From NCBI RefSeq assembly GCF_018883605.1, contig NZ_JAHLEM010000256.1, positions 1-32,004 of the forward strand: 32,004 nucleotides of DNA, read 5' to 3'. The translations under genes were made by a program, and so were the position numbers. This document shows positions 1-7,838 of the stretch, one piece after another (the first letter of the stretch is position 1; each line of letters begins with the position of its first letter). Under the pieces are notes generated by a model. It saw only the letters and a program-made list of their open reading frames with translations. It was not told the origin of the DNA and made no database searches. The stretch is from Streptomyces niphimycinicus. GTDB lineage: Bacteria > Actinomycetota > Actinomycetes > Streptomycetales > Streptomycetaceae.

Positions 1-2487
1 CGCCGGCACGCCCGCCCAGCGGCGCCCCGCGGGCACCGCACCGGTCACCCCGGACCCCGGGGCGATCTCGGCGCGCTTGCCGATCCGGGCGCCGGGGAAG
101 AGCGTGCTGCGGGCGCCTACCGTGGCGCCGGCGCCGATCCGGATCCGGCCGATCCGCAAGCGGTCGCCGTCCAGCCAGTGGCCGGACAGATCGACCTCGG
201 GCTCGACCGCGCTGCCCTTGCCGAGCTTGAGCATCCCGGTCACTGGCGGCAGCGCGTGCAGATCGACATCGTCGCCGACGCGCACGCCCAGTGCCCTGGC
301 GTAGTGGGTGAGCCAACTGCCGGACAGGCCGGTGGCACCGCTCAGTTCGGCCAGCCGCTCGGCCGTCCACAGCCGCAGGTGGACGCCGCCGCCGCGCGGG
401 TACGTCCCCGGCTTCAGGCCCCGCAGCAGCAGCCGCGCACCACCCGCGGCGATCGCGATCCGGCCGGGCGGCGAGACGCAGAACAGCCAGCCGAGCAGGA
501 TCCACCACCAGGAGACGGTGGGCGCGTAAGGGGCGGCACCGACGAGGTTCAGCGCATTGAAGACCGCGGCCGCGGCCACGCCCCAGCGCAGCCCGGCGAC
601 CGTCAGCAGCGGCAGCATCAGCAGCGTCTGCGCGACACCGGTGCGCCTGGCCACGGGCCGTACGGTGCGCGGCGCCGCCGTCTCGCCGCCCGACTCCTCC
701 AGCGTCCGGGCGAGCGCGCCCAGCCGCGGGTTCTGGTAGATGTCGCTGACCGATCCGCTGGGGTAGCGGTCCCGGATCCGCGAGACGAGCTGGGCGGCGG
801 CGAGGCTGCCACCGCCGGCCGCGAAGAAGTCGGCGTCCGGCCGGCTCGCCGGGGTGCCCAGCACCTCGCCCCACAGCTCGGCCAGCCAGCTCTCGGTCTC
901 GGTCAGCTCGTCCGCCGGAGCGTCCGTGCCGATGCCCGGCAGCGGCCAGGGCAGCGCCGCCCGGTCCACCTTGCCGGAGGTACGGGTGGGCAGTGTGGCG
1001 ACCACCGCGAGCAGCGGCACCAGCGCGGCGGGCAGCGCCTGCCGCAGCCGCTCCAGCGCGTCCGCCTGGTCGAAGCCGGTACCGGTGTCCTCGGGCACGA
1101 CATAGCCGACCAGCAACTGGTGGCCCGCCTTGGTCGTCCGCACCGCGGCCGCGGCGCCCGCCACGCCCGGCAGCGCCTGGAGCGCGGAGTCCACCTCTCC
1201 CAGCTCGATCCGGCGGCCGCCCAGCTTGATCTGTTCGTCGGCTCGGCCGACGAACAGCAGCCCCTCCTCCTCGGCCCGCACCAGGTCGCCGCTGCGGTAC
1301 GCCCGCGGCCAGCCCAGCGACGGCAGCGGGGCGTACTTCTCGGCGTCCTTCGCCGGGTCGAGATACCGGGCCAGCCCGACCCCGCCGATCACCAGCTCGC
1401 CGACCTCGCCCATGGGCACGGCCTCGCCCCGGGCGTTCACGACCGCCAGTTCCCAGCCGTCGAGCGGCAGCCCGATCCGCACCGGGCCCTCGCCGGTCAG
1501 TTGCGCGGCACAGGCGACGACAGTGGCCTCGGTCGGACCGTAGGTGTTCCACACCTCGCGGCCCTCGACCGCCATCCGCTCGGCCAGTTCCGGCGGGCAC
1601 GCCTCGCCGCCGAAGATCAGCAGCCGTACGTCGTCCAGCGCCTCCACCGGCCACAGCGCCGCCAGCGTGGGGACCGTGGAGACCACGGTGATCTCCTGCT
1701 CGACCAGCCAGGGGCCGAGGTCGACGCCCGTGCGCACCAGCGACCGGGGCGCCGGCACCAGGCAGGCGCCGCTGCGCCAGGCGAGCCACATCTCTTCGCA
1801 GGACGCGTCGAAGGCCACCGACAGCCCGGCCAGCACCCGGTCGCCCGGCCCCATGGGCTCATCGGCCAGGAACAGCCCGGCCTCGGCGTCCACGAACGCG
1901 GCCGCGCTGCGATGGGTGACGGCGACGCCCTTGGGCTTGCCGGTCGATCCGGAGGTGAAGATGATCCACGCGTCGTCGCCGGGCCCCGGGCGGCCGGGGC
2001 CGCCGTGCGGCTCGGCGCGCACCGTCATCTCGAGCCCGTCGCCGAGGACCACGCTCACCTCGGCCTCGGAGAAGACCAGCTCGGCCCGCTCGTCCGGGTC
2101 CTCCGCGTCCACCGGCACATAGGCCGCACCGGCGGCCAGCACGGCGAGGATCCCGACGTACAGATCGGCGGTCCCGGACGGGACGCGGATGCCCACCCGG
2201 TCACCGACGCCGAGGCCCGCCTCGACCAGCCGCAGCCGCACCCTCTCCACCTCGGCGAGGAGCGCACGGTAGCCGAGTGCCGCCGTACCGTCGTCGACGG
2301 CGGGCGCGTTCGGGTGGCGCCGGGCCGTCTCTCCGAGGACGTCCATGAGGGTGCGCTCGGTGTGGGCGCCGTGTCCGGGGAAGAGGGCGGGCGGTGCCGC
2401 GGGCTCCTCCTCGCCGGGTGCGAGCAGCGGGTCGATCAGTGCTCGGGGCTCGTCGATCAGTGCGTGGGACTCGTCTATTACGGCCAT
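1..2487 (-). CDS. Pls/PosA-family non-ribosomal peptide synthetase, lysine-type A domain (partial, runs off left edge)
   Basis: The minus-strand frame is open from ATG at 2487 (preceded by GGAGAGG) to the window edge, 829 residues without a stop. Seen in order: adenylation domain with A3 FTSGSTGKPKG (about 176), A4 FDASCEEMW, A5 NTYGPTEATV, A7 YRSGDL, A8 GRADEQIKLGGRRIELGEVD and A10 SGKVDRAALP (about 504); a carrier domain with DFFAAGGGSL (phosphopantetheine Ser about 561); hydrophobic segments near 610-680; then left-handed hexapeptide-repeat sequence (about 745 on). This A-T-membrane-LbH layout is that of the Pls/PosA family, whose members include epsilon-poly-L-lysine synthetase and are usually about 1300 residues, so roughly a third is missing. 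Aligning by eye to GrsA gives the pocket code D-A-E-S-I-G-T-V-V-K, which resembles lysine codes. Membrane location and homopolymer synthesis are inferred. Family confident, substrate moderate. Confidence 0.9.
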   Translation of the reverse strand, partial: MAVIDESHALIDEPRALIDPLLAPGEEEPAAPPALFPGHGAHTERTLMDVLGETARRHPNAPAVDDGTAALGYRALLAEVERVRLRLVEAGLGVGDRVGIRVPSGTADLYVGILAVLAAGAAYVPVDAEDPDERAELVFSEAEVSVVLGDGLEMTVRAEPHGGPGRPGPGDDAWIIFTSGSTGKPKGVAVTHRSAAAFVDAEAGLFLADEPMGPGDRVLAGLSVAFDASCEEMWLAWRSGACLVPAPRSLVRTGVDLGPWLVEQEITVVSTVPTLAALWPVEALDDVRLLIFGGEACPPELAERMAVEGREVWNTYGPTEATVVACAAQLTGEGPVRIGLPLDGWELAVVNARGEAVPMGEVGELVIGGVGLARYLDPAKDAEKYAPLPSLGWPRAYRSGDLVRAEEEGLLFVGRADEQIKLGGRRIELGEVDSALQALPGVAGAAAAVRTTKAGHQLLVGYVVPEDTGTGFDQADALERLRQALPAALVPLLAVVATLPTRTSGKVDRAALPWPLPGIGTDAPADELTETESWLAELWGEVLGTPASRPDADFFAAGGGSLAAAQLVSRIRDRYPSGSVSDIYQNPRLGALARTLEESGGETAAPRTVRPVARRTGVAQTLLMLPLLTVAGLRWGVAAAAVFNALNLVGAAPYAPTVSWWWILLGWLFCVSPPGRIAIAAGGARLLLRGLKPGTYPRGGGVHLRLWTAERLAELSGATGLSGSWLTHYARALGVRVGDDVDLHALPPVTGMLKLGKGSAVEPEVDLSGHWLDGDRLRIGRIRIGAGATVGARSTLFPGARIGKRAEIAPGSGVTGAVPAGRRWAGVPA

Positions 2488-2967
2488 CCGGCCTCTCCGC
2501 AGTCGGTGAACCGAATGTTCGGCGACACACCGCCCGGTCGACCCGGACCATCGGCCTCTGCCATCCGGCTCCACACTGAGCCGGGTCCCGAACACTCGCT
2601 CGCGGCTGATGGTTGCCGCGAGGGCGGCCACTCGGCTCGGCCGTCCAGCGGCCGGCTCGAATCGCGGGCACCGGTGGCCGGACGGATATGTTCCGCCCCC
2701 TCCGGTCGAACCGACGCCCGCATAACGCCGAACAGGCAGTTTACCCAGCGTTAACCGGAGCCGCTCGTTTTCCGGGGCGTCGGCGGCCCGGGCCCGTGGC
2801 CGCGCGGCACGGTGGCGCGCCGCCACCAATCGCCGCCGTCCCTCTTGTATCGCGCCTGGTGGGAGGCGGATTCTCCGGTCTCGCTCACGACCCGGCGGCG
2901 CCATCCGACGGGCGCCGAACCCTGTGGTCGGTCTCACAGCGGCGGTAGGCGCTTTCCGCCCGAATTA
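2488..2967. other. Intergenic region between the divergent NRPS and sulfur genes
   Basis: About 480 bases without a convincing gene on either strand. Its most AT-rich part holds the inverted repeat TAACGC (2723-2728) and GCGTTA (2748-2753), 19 bases apart, which could belong to the promoter region of the leftward synthetase. No confident -35/-10 pair was found. Reading frames here lack the third-position GC pattern of the neighbouring genes. Confidence 0.4.
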
Positions 2968-2983
2968 ATACCCCAGGGGGTAC
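2968..2983. promoter_or_regulatory. CsoR/CstR-type operator, distal copy
   Basis: Perfect inverted repeat TACCCC-AG-GGGGTA at 2969-2982, matching the TACCCC/GGGGTA operator style of CsoR-family repressors. It lies about 60 bases before the truncated sulfur gene and one gene away from a CstR-like repressor. Binding is inferred from sequence and context. Confidence 0.75.
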
Positions 2984-3004
2984 CTCTGTTAGAGTGCGGA
3001 GCAG

Positions 3005-3020
3005 ATACCCCCAGGGGTAA
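3005..3020. promoter_or_regulatory. CsoR/CstR-type operator, proximal copy
   Basis: Second perfect inverted repeat, TACCCC-CA-GGGGTA at 3006-3019, 37 bases downstream of the first (centre to centre). It sits between the likely promoter and the Shine-Dalgarno AAAGGAG at 3031-3037, where a bound repressor would block transcription. Confidence 0.75.
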
Positions 3021-3045
3021 ATCCTCACGGAAAGGAGCCATACCT

Positions 3046-3459
3046 GTGTTGTTCGTCGACACCCTGGAGTTCGAGGGCCTGGGCAACCGCAGCTATCTGG
3101 CCGGCGGTCCGAGTGCCGCGGTCGTCGTGGATCCGCCGCGCGACGTGGATCAGGTGGTGGCCGCCGCGGCAAGGCGCGGGGTGCGGATCGCCTATGTGGC
3201 GGAGACGCATGTGCACAACGACTACATCACCGGCGGCCTGGAACTGGCCCGGCTGACCGGCGCCCGCTACCTGGTCCCGGCCGCCGCCACCGTCACCCTC
3301 GACTGGTCGGTCGTCGGCCCGTTCGCCGGGGCCGCGACGCTGGGCGCGTGGGACGGCAAACGTCTCGCCGGCAAGGTCGCCGGGCGCCGCCTTCAGCAGA
3401 TGTTCGCGATCGCACTGCTGGCCGTGGCGGCCTTCATGCTCGCCGACGCCCTGATATGA
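3046..3459 (+). pseudogene. Deletion hybrid: N-terminus of persulfide-dioxygenase-like MBL protein fused to C-terminus of TauE/SafE transporter
   Basis: An open frame of 137 codons starts at GTG 3046 with AAAGGAG eight bases upstream. Residues 1-79 match the start of MBL-fold persulfide-dioxygenase-like proteins, including the metal-site stretch ETHVHNDYITGG (53-64) and GARYLVPA. From about residue 83 (VTLDWSVVGPF) to the end it instead looks like the last membrane segments of a TauE/SafE sulfite exporter, ending in a hydrophobic helix. The intact proteins are about 460 and 250 residues and are commonly neighbours, so an in-frame deletion of the intervening DNA is the simplest reading. The hybrid has neither a complete metal site nor a complete transporter and is probably non-functional, yet it keeps its operators and ribosome site. 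The family assignment of the transporter part is from memory. Confidence 0.7.
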
Positions 3460-3498
3460 CCCACACCTCAGGCAAGCACGACCCACACCTCAGGCAAG
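3458..3498. repeat. 22-bp-period tandem duplication at the 3' end of cstR
   Basis: The 19-base sequence GACCCACACCTCAGGCAAG occurs at 3458-3476 and again at 3480-3498, separated by CAC. The right copy contains the last codons and stop of the minus-strand repressor gene, and the left copy begins inside the stop codon of the hybrid gene. It looks like a recent duplication at the edge of the rearranged segment. Confidence 0.9.
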
Positions 3499-3768
3499 GG
3501 AGAGAAACAGCTTCTCCAGCCGCGCCCGCATCTGCTGCCGGTCCGCGGTCGGCTGCCCGCCCTCGGCCACGCAGTGCTGGAGCCCCGTCGCGATGATCGC
3601 GAACCCCGCCCTGTCCAGCGCCCGGGAGACCGCCGCGAGCTGTGTGATCACGTCCTCGCAGTCCCGGCCGTCCTCGATCATCTTGATGACCCCGGCGATC
3701 TGCCCCTGAGCCCGTCGCAGCCGGTTGAGCACACCTTTCAGCTCGTCGGCCGCCATCTCCAGCTCCAC
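3490..3768 (-). CDS. cstR: CsoR-family repressor, CstR-like (persulfide-sensing type)
   Basis: A 92-residue all-helical DUF156/CsoR protein. The start is GTG at 3768, just behind AGGAGG; an ATG four codons later is too far from that site. The N-terminal helix carries the family pattern LKGVLNRLRRAQGQI (10-24). Cysteines 37 and 66 match the two conserved thiols. In copper-sensing CsoR a histidine four residues before the second cysteine completes the site; here that position is Gly62 (ATGLQHC), which fits CstR-type repressors that react with persulfides instead of binding Cu(I). The gene lies between a sulfur-gene relic and a rhodanese gene, and palindromes of the CsoR operator type lie before all three genes, so autoregulation is likely. 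The symbol is assigned by family and context. Confidence 0.85.
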   Translation of the reverse strand: MELEMAADELKGVLNRLRRAQGQIAGVIKMIEDGRDCEDVITQLAAVSRALDRAGFAIIATGLQHCVAEGGQPTADRQQMRARLEKLFLSLA

Positions 3769-3785
3769 ACTGCCTCCTGCTGTCG

Positions 3786-3801
3786 ATACCCCCGCAGGTA
3801 T
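3786..3801. promoter_or_regulatory. CsoR/CstR-type operator between cstR and the rhodanese gene
   Basis: ATACC-CCCGCA-GGTAT: 5-bp perfect outer arms with a C-rich core like the two upstream operators, but less symmetrical inside. It lies in the 76-base gap between the divergent cstR and rhodanese starts and could control both. Confidence 0.6.
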
Positions 3802-3844
3802 TCTAGTCCGTTCGGCACAGCTATCGAAAAGGAACGTCCGCCCC

Positions 3845-4417
3845 GTGCACACCGCAACCGCCCTCCACCCCGCCCAGGCCGCCGAGGAACTGCACCACTA
3901 CACCGTCATCGACGTCCGCACCCCCGGTGAATACGCCTCCGGCCGCCTCCCCGGCGCCCACAACATCCCCCTCGACCACCTCGACATCGCCCTGCCCGCC
4001 CTCAAGGCCGCCGCCGTCCGCGGCCCGCTGCTGATGGTCTGCGCCTCCGGCAACCGCTCCACCACCGCCTGCGAACGGCTCGCCGCCGCCGGTATCCCCG
4101 CCGCCACCCTCACCGGCGGCACCACGGCCTGGATCCAGCACGGCCACCCCGTCCACCGCGACGACACCAACACCACCAAGGCCGCCTGGTCCATGGAACG
4201 TCAGGTCCGCCTCGCCGCCGGCTCCCTCGTCGTCACCGGCCTCGCCCTGGGCACCCGCTACCGCCCCGCCCGCTGGCTGTCCGCCGCCATCGGCGGCGGC
4301 CTGGTCTTCTCCGCACTCACCGACACCTGCGGCATGGCCATGCTGCTTGCCAAACTGCCCCACAACCGGCCCCGCACCACCGACCTCAACGCCACCCTCG
4401 ACACGATCAGCCGGTAG
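3845..4417 (+). CDS. Rhodanese-domain sulfurtransferase with C-terminal membrane anchor
   Basis: 190 residues from GTG 3845, with AAAAGGAA upstream. Residues 1-110 form a rhodanese domain: VIDVRTPGEYASGRLPGAHN (21-40) and active-site loop CASGNRS with catalytic Cys66. The C-terminal part (about 120-180) has two hydrophobic segments and resembles the DUF2892/YgaP-type membrane anchor, so the enzyme probably sits on the inner face of the membrane. Rhodaneses move sulfane sulfur between thiols. The gene is divergent from cstR and shares an operator-like site with it, so it is likely induced by sulfide or persulfide stress. Proline- and threonine-rich codon choice (ACC, CCC) is stronger than in neighbours. 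The fold is certain; the physiological acceptor is unknown. Confidence 0.9.
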   Translation: MHTATALHPAQAAEELHHYTVIDVRTPGEYASGRLPGAHNIPLDHLDIALPALKAAAVRGPLLMVCASGNRSTTACERLAAAGIPAATLTGGTTAWIQHGHPVHRDDTNTTKAAWSMERQVRLAAGSLVVTGLALGTRYRPARWLSAAIGGGLVFSALTDTCGMAMLLAKLPHNRPRTTDLNATLDTISR

Positions 4418-4459
4418 CACCACCCCGGACCGTGGCCACGGGACACCAACGCACTCGCG

Positions 4460-4492
4460 GTCCGCTACGGGGCGCCCTCCCCCGTAGCGGAC
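4460..4492. terminator. Bidirectional terminator hairpin
   Basis: A perfect 13-bp inverted repeat, GTCCGCTACGGGG (4460-4472) and CCCCGTAGCGGAC (4480-4492), with a 7-base loop. It lies between two convergent genes, the rhodanese ending at 4417 and the MMPL gene ending at 4535. No T-tract follows on either side, which is common for Streptomyces terminators. Confidence 0.85.
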
Positions 4493-4534
4493 ATGAACGA
4501 GTGGCGGTGCCCACGGATCCGATACCGGCCCTGG

Positions 4535-6778
4535 TCAGACCCTGGACGAGTCCTCGGTGCGGGTCGGAGCCGCTGCCACGGGTCCGGGTGTGGACGCCGG
4601 CTCGGGGCCGCCTTCGCTGAGGCCGTACCGCATATGGAGCTTGCGCAGGAAGCCGGGCGCGTACCAGGCCGTCTTCCCGAGCAGACGCATCGCGGCGGGG
4701 ACGAGGACACCGCGGACGGCGATGGCGTCGAGGAGGACGGCCAGTCCGCTGCCGAGACCGAACATCTGCATGAAGCTGATCTTGGCGGTGCCGAAGGCGA
4801 AGAAGCTCACCGCGAGCAGGAAGGCAGCCGCGCTGACGATGCGTCCGGTGTGGCCCAGACCGTTGACCACGGCGGTCTCGTTGTCGGCCCCGTGGTCGTG
4901 GAGCTCCTTGATCCGGCTGGTGACGAAGACCTCGTAGTCCATCGAGAGGCCGAAGGCGATGCAGAACATCAGCACCGTCATCGACACCTCCATCGGCTGC
5001 GCGGTGAAGCCGAGCGGTGAGGAGAGGTGGCCGTCCTGGAAGATCCAGGTCATCACACCGAGGGTGGCGCCCAGGCTGATCAGGTTGAGGAGCAGTGCGC
5101 GCAGCGGCTGCACGATGCTGCCGGTGAACAGGAAGAGCAGCAGGAAGGTGGTGAGGACGACCAGGGCCACGGCCACGGGGAGCTTGTCGGCGATGGAATC
5201 CTTGGCGTCGACGAGCACCGCGTCCGTTCCCCCGACCAGGGGGTGGGTCCCGGGGGGCGGGGTGACCGAGCGCACCTGCTCGACCAGGCTCTGGGCCGCG
5301 TCCGACTTCGGTGTCAGGCCGCTCACCACGCTGATCCGCTGCGCGGTGGGCCTGCCGAAGGCGGAGTTGGCCGGGCCGGTCGCCGCGGACCGTCCCTTGG
5401 TGTAGGTCCCCGTGCTGGTCTCGACCCGCTCGACGCCCTCGAGCTTGGACAGTTGGCCCGCGTACGACGCCAGCGGGGCCTTGTCCACGGCCTGGTCGAT
5501 GGCGATGTGGAGGGCGGAGTCGTCACTGCCGCCGAAGTTCGTCCGAAGGACCTGTGAGACCTGGCGGCTCTCGGCGTCCTCGGGCAGCACGCGCTCGTCC
5601 GGCGTACCGAAGGTGATGTTCAGCAGCGGACTCGCCACGAACAGCAGCACCGCGAGGACGGGCAGTGCGGTGAGCGCGGGCCGCCGCATGACGGCACGCG
5701 CCAGCCGTCCCCACACAGGCACCTGGTGGGCGCCGGCGCGCCGCGACTTCACCCACGGCAGCCGCCCGCTGTTGACCCGGTGCCCCAGCACCTTCAGCAG
5801 GGCCGGCATCACGAACAGGGTGCTCAGGGCGGCGATGGCGACGACACCGACTCCGGCGAAGCCGAACGAGCGCAGGAAGTACTGCGGGAACACGAGGAGT
5901 GCCGCCAGGGCCGCCGCGACGGTGGCGGCGGAGAAGGCGATGGTGCGGCCCGCGGTGTGCACCGTCCGCCGGACGGCGTCGTCCACGCTGACCCCGGCCG
6001 CGAGCTGCTCCCGGAAGCGGCTGACCATCAAAAGGGCGTAGTCGATGCCCAGTCCGAGGCCCAGGGCGGTGGTGAGGTTGGTCGCGGTGTCGGCGACATC
6101 GGTGACGCTGCCGAGCAGGAAGAGCTGGGCGAACGAGCCCATGACCGCGATGACCGCGATGGCCAGCGGCAGCAGGGCCGCGACCACACTGCCGAAGACG
6201 AACAGGAGCAGTACAAGGGTCAGCGGTATCGCGATCGCCTCGGCGAGGATCAGATCGTCGACCACCTGCTTCGACAGCCCGGCGCCTACGGCGGCGCCTC
6301 CTCCGGCCCGGACGGTGAGGCTGTCCTTGTAGGTGCCGGTGTAGGTGTCCAGGATCTTCTGGGCGTTGTCCCGCTGCTCCGTGGCGTCGCCCGTCACATG
6401 GGCGAGCACCATGGCCTGGCGGCCGTCCTTGGAACGGAGGTCGGGGCTGTTCGTCTCCCAGTACGAGACGACGTTGCCGAGTTCCTTCTCCTTCTTGAGG
6501 TCGGCCACCAGGGCTCGGCCACTCTCGCGGGCGGCGGGGGTGTCGACGCGCCCCTTGGCGGAGCGGACCAGCAGGACCAGGTTCGTCTCTCCGCCGAACT
6601 TGTCGTCGATGACTTCCGCCGCTCGGGTGGACGGGGAGGCGGGGTCGTCGAAGCCGCCGCCCTTCAGCTTGTCGAAGGCACCCGCACCTACCGCGCTCAT
6701 AAGGGCCACGGCCACAACGGCGACAATGAGCACCAGCCGGGACCGGCGAATCGCCAGTTCGGCCATACGTTCGAACAC
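4535..6778 (-). CDS. MMPL-family RND-type membrane transporter
   Basis: 747 residues, the usual length for actinobacterial MMPL proteins. The start is GTG 6778 with AGGAG seven bases upstream. The layout is a first membrane helix (about 13-35), an outer loop domain, a five-helix bundle, a second outer loop and a second bundle. Each bundle carries the family's Gly/Asp-Tyr signature: GLGIDYALLMVSRF near 245 and FGLSMDYEVFVTSR near 610. The aspartates are the expected proton-relay residues. Such proteins export lipids, siderophores or drugs using the proton gradient; the substrate cannot be read from sequence. It is divergently arranged with a TetR regulator across about 300 bases containing palindromes, the usual layout of a repressor-controlled exporter. 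It ends 43 bases from the shared terminator hairpin. Confidence 0.93.
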   Translation of the reverse strand: MFERMAELAIRRSRLVLIVAVVAVALMSAVGAGAFDKLKGGGFDDPASPSTRAAEVIDDKFGGETNLVLLVRSAKGRVDTPAARESGRALVADLKKEKELGNVVSYWETNSPDLRSKDGRQAMVLAHVTGDATEQRDNAQKILDTYTGTYKDSLTVRAGGGAAVGAGLSKQVVDDLILAEAIAIPLTLVLLLFVFGSVVAALLPLAIAVIAVMGSFAQLFLLGSVTDVADTATNLTTALGLGLGIDYALLMVSRFREQLAAGVSVDDAVRRTVHTAGRTIAFSAATVAAALAALLVFPQYFLRSFGFAGVGVVAIAALSTLFVMPALLKVLGHRVNSGRLPWVKSRRAGAHQVPVWGRLARAVMRRPALTALPVLAVLLFVASPLLNITFGTPDERVLPEDAESRQVSQVLRTNFGGSDDSALHIAIDQAVDKAPLASYAGQLSKLEGVERVETSTGTYTKGRSAATGPANSAFGRPTAQRISVVSGLTPKSDAAQSLVEQVRSVTPPPGTHPLVGGTDAVLVDAKDSIADKLPVAVALVVLTTFLLLFLFTGSIVQPLRALLLNLISLGATLGVMTWIFQDGHLSSPLGFTAQPMEVSMTVLMFCIAFGLSMDYEVFVTSRIKELHDHGADNETAVVNGLGHTGRIVSAAAFLLAVSFFAFGTAKISFMQMFGLGSGLAVLLDAIAVRGVLVPAAMRLLGKTAWYAPGFLRKLHMRYGLSEGGPEPASTPGPVAAAPTRTEDSSRV

Positions 6779-6849
6779 GGAGGATCTCCTTCACTGCGTT
6801 CTGTGAAACAGGCGAGGGGCGTCGGCCGGGCGGGAGCCCGGGCAGGAGC

Positions 6850-6864
6850 CGACGCAATGCGTCG
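6850..6864. promoter_or_regulatory. Candidate TetR operator (15-bp palindrome)
   Basis: CGACGCA-A-TGCGTCG, a perfect palindrome with 7-bp arms, in the gap between the divergent MMPL and tetR genes and 72 bases before the MMPL start. A second, weaker symmetric site GTGA-N5-TCAC lies at 6929-6941. TetR proteins bind palindromes of this size, but the link is inferred. Confidence 0.45.
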
Positions 6865-7018
6865 CAGAGCCCTTCACCCCGTCAGAGGGGGTGCGGTGCC
6901 GCGCTCTTCGTCGCCGGGCACGACGCTAGTGAGACCGTCACCGTTTGAGCAGTAGGAGATTTACCTGACACCTGTGAGGAAATTCAGGCCGCGTTCGGCG
7001 TCTCAGCCTGCTGTCGCG

Positions 7019-7055
7019 TTCCGATACCTCGCCGCCGCATTCCGATACCTCGCCG
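7019..7055. repeat. Two 16-bp direct repeats, 21 bp apart, before tetR
   Basis: TTCCGATACCTCGCCG occurs at 7019-7034 and 7040-7055. The 21-base period is two helix turns, so both copies face the same side of the DNA. They end 24 bases before the tetR start codon, where a -35 element and a regulator site would be expected. Confidence 0.7.
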
Positions 7056-7079
7056 GATGGGCCGTCGTAGGATCGCCGC

Positions 7080-7838
7080 ATGTCCGCTGACCCGTATACG
7101 ACGGCTGTGCCATCCCTGCGCCAGCGGCGCCGGGCCGTCGCCACCCAGGAGATCGTGGAGGCCGCCGAGCGTTATATCGCCGAACACGGGCCGCACGCCC
7201 TGTCCCTGAGGGGCGTCGCCCGCAACCTGGGCATGACGGTCCAGGGGCTCTACCACTACTTTCCCAACCGGGACGCCCTCCTGACCATGCTCATCACCAA
7301 GGCGTACCGGGACCTGGCCGACGCCGTGACGGCGGCCGTCGACACAGCGGCGGACGAATCGGCCGAGGTGCGGTTCATGGCCGCCACCGAGGGCTATCGC
7401 CGATGGGCCATCACCCACGTCGAGCGATTTCAGTTGCTCTACGGAGCGCCGCTGCGTCATTACGCGGCGCCCCACGACGGCCCGACCACGCAGGCGTTGC
7501 GCCGGATGTGCGAGATATTCCAGCACGAGATGTTCGACGGGTTCACCACGGCACAACTGGCCGCGGCCGACACCCGGGGGCTCTCACCGGCTCTCGAGGC
7601 GCATCTGGAACCCCTGTTTCCGCACGGCCCGGAAACCCTGCCGCCCCCGGCGACCGCGCTCCTCCTCGGCGCATGGGGCCATCTGCACGGCATGGTCGTC
7701 CTGGAGGTGTTCGGACACACCTCCTTCATCGGCGAGCACCAGGCCGAGATCTTCCGCATGGCGATGCGGGCCCTGCTCGAGGACATTCACCGCCGGATCC
7801 CGGCACAGCCCGAGGAAGCACCGGCCACGCCCGCGTAA
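7080..7838 (+). CDS. TetR/AcrR-family transcriptional regulator
   Basis: 252 residues from ATG 7080. AGGA seven bases upstream is part of TAGGAT (7068-7073), which also resembles a -10 box, so the message might be leaderless. The N-terminal domain is typical TetR: a basic lead-in, then the helix-turn-helix around 41-61 (LSLRGVARNLGMTVQGLYHY) and FPNRDALL. The C-terminal ligand domain includes WGHLHGMVVLEVFGH (about 200), the tryptophan/glycine/histidine-rich pattern of the WHG-type C-terminal domain. It is divergent from the MMPL exporter and probably represses it, released by a small hydrophobic ligand. The 3' end overlaps the antisense SDR relic region only marginally. Confidence 0.9.
   Translation: MSADPYTTAVPSLRQRRRAVATQEIVEAAERYIAEHGPHALSLRGVARNLGMTVQGLYHYFPNRDALLTMLITKAYRDLADAVTAAVDTAADESAEVRFMAATEGYRRWAITHVERFQLLYGAPLRHYAAPHDGPTTQALRRMCEIFQHEMFDGFTTAQLAAADTRGLSPALEAHLEPLFPHGPETLPPPATALLLGAWGHLHGMVVLEVFGHTSFIGEHQAEIFRMAMRALLEDIHRRIPAQPEEAPATPA

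Noticed and set aside
178..2754. 858-codon plus-strand open frame
   Set aside because: It is antisense to the peptide synthetase, which has clear A- and T-domain motifs. The plus frame gives low-complexity Arg/Gln/Gly-rich sequence, the usual shadow in GC-rich DNA.
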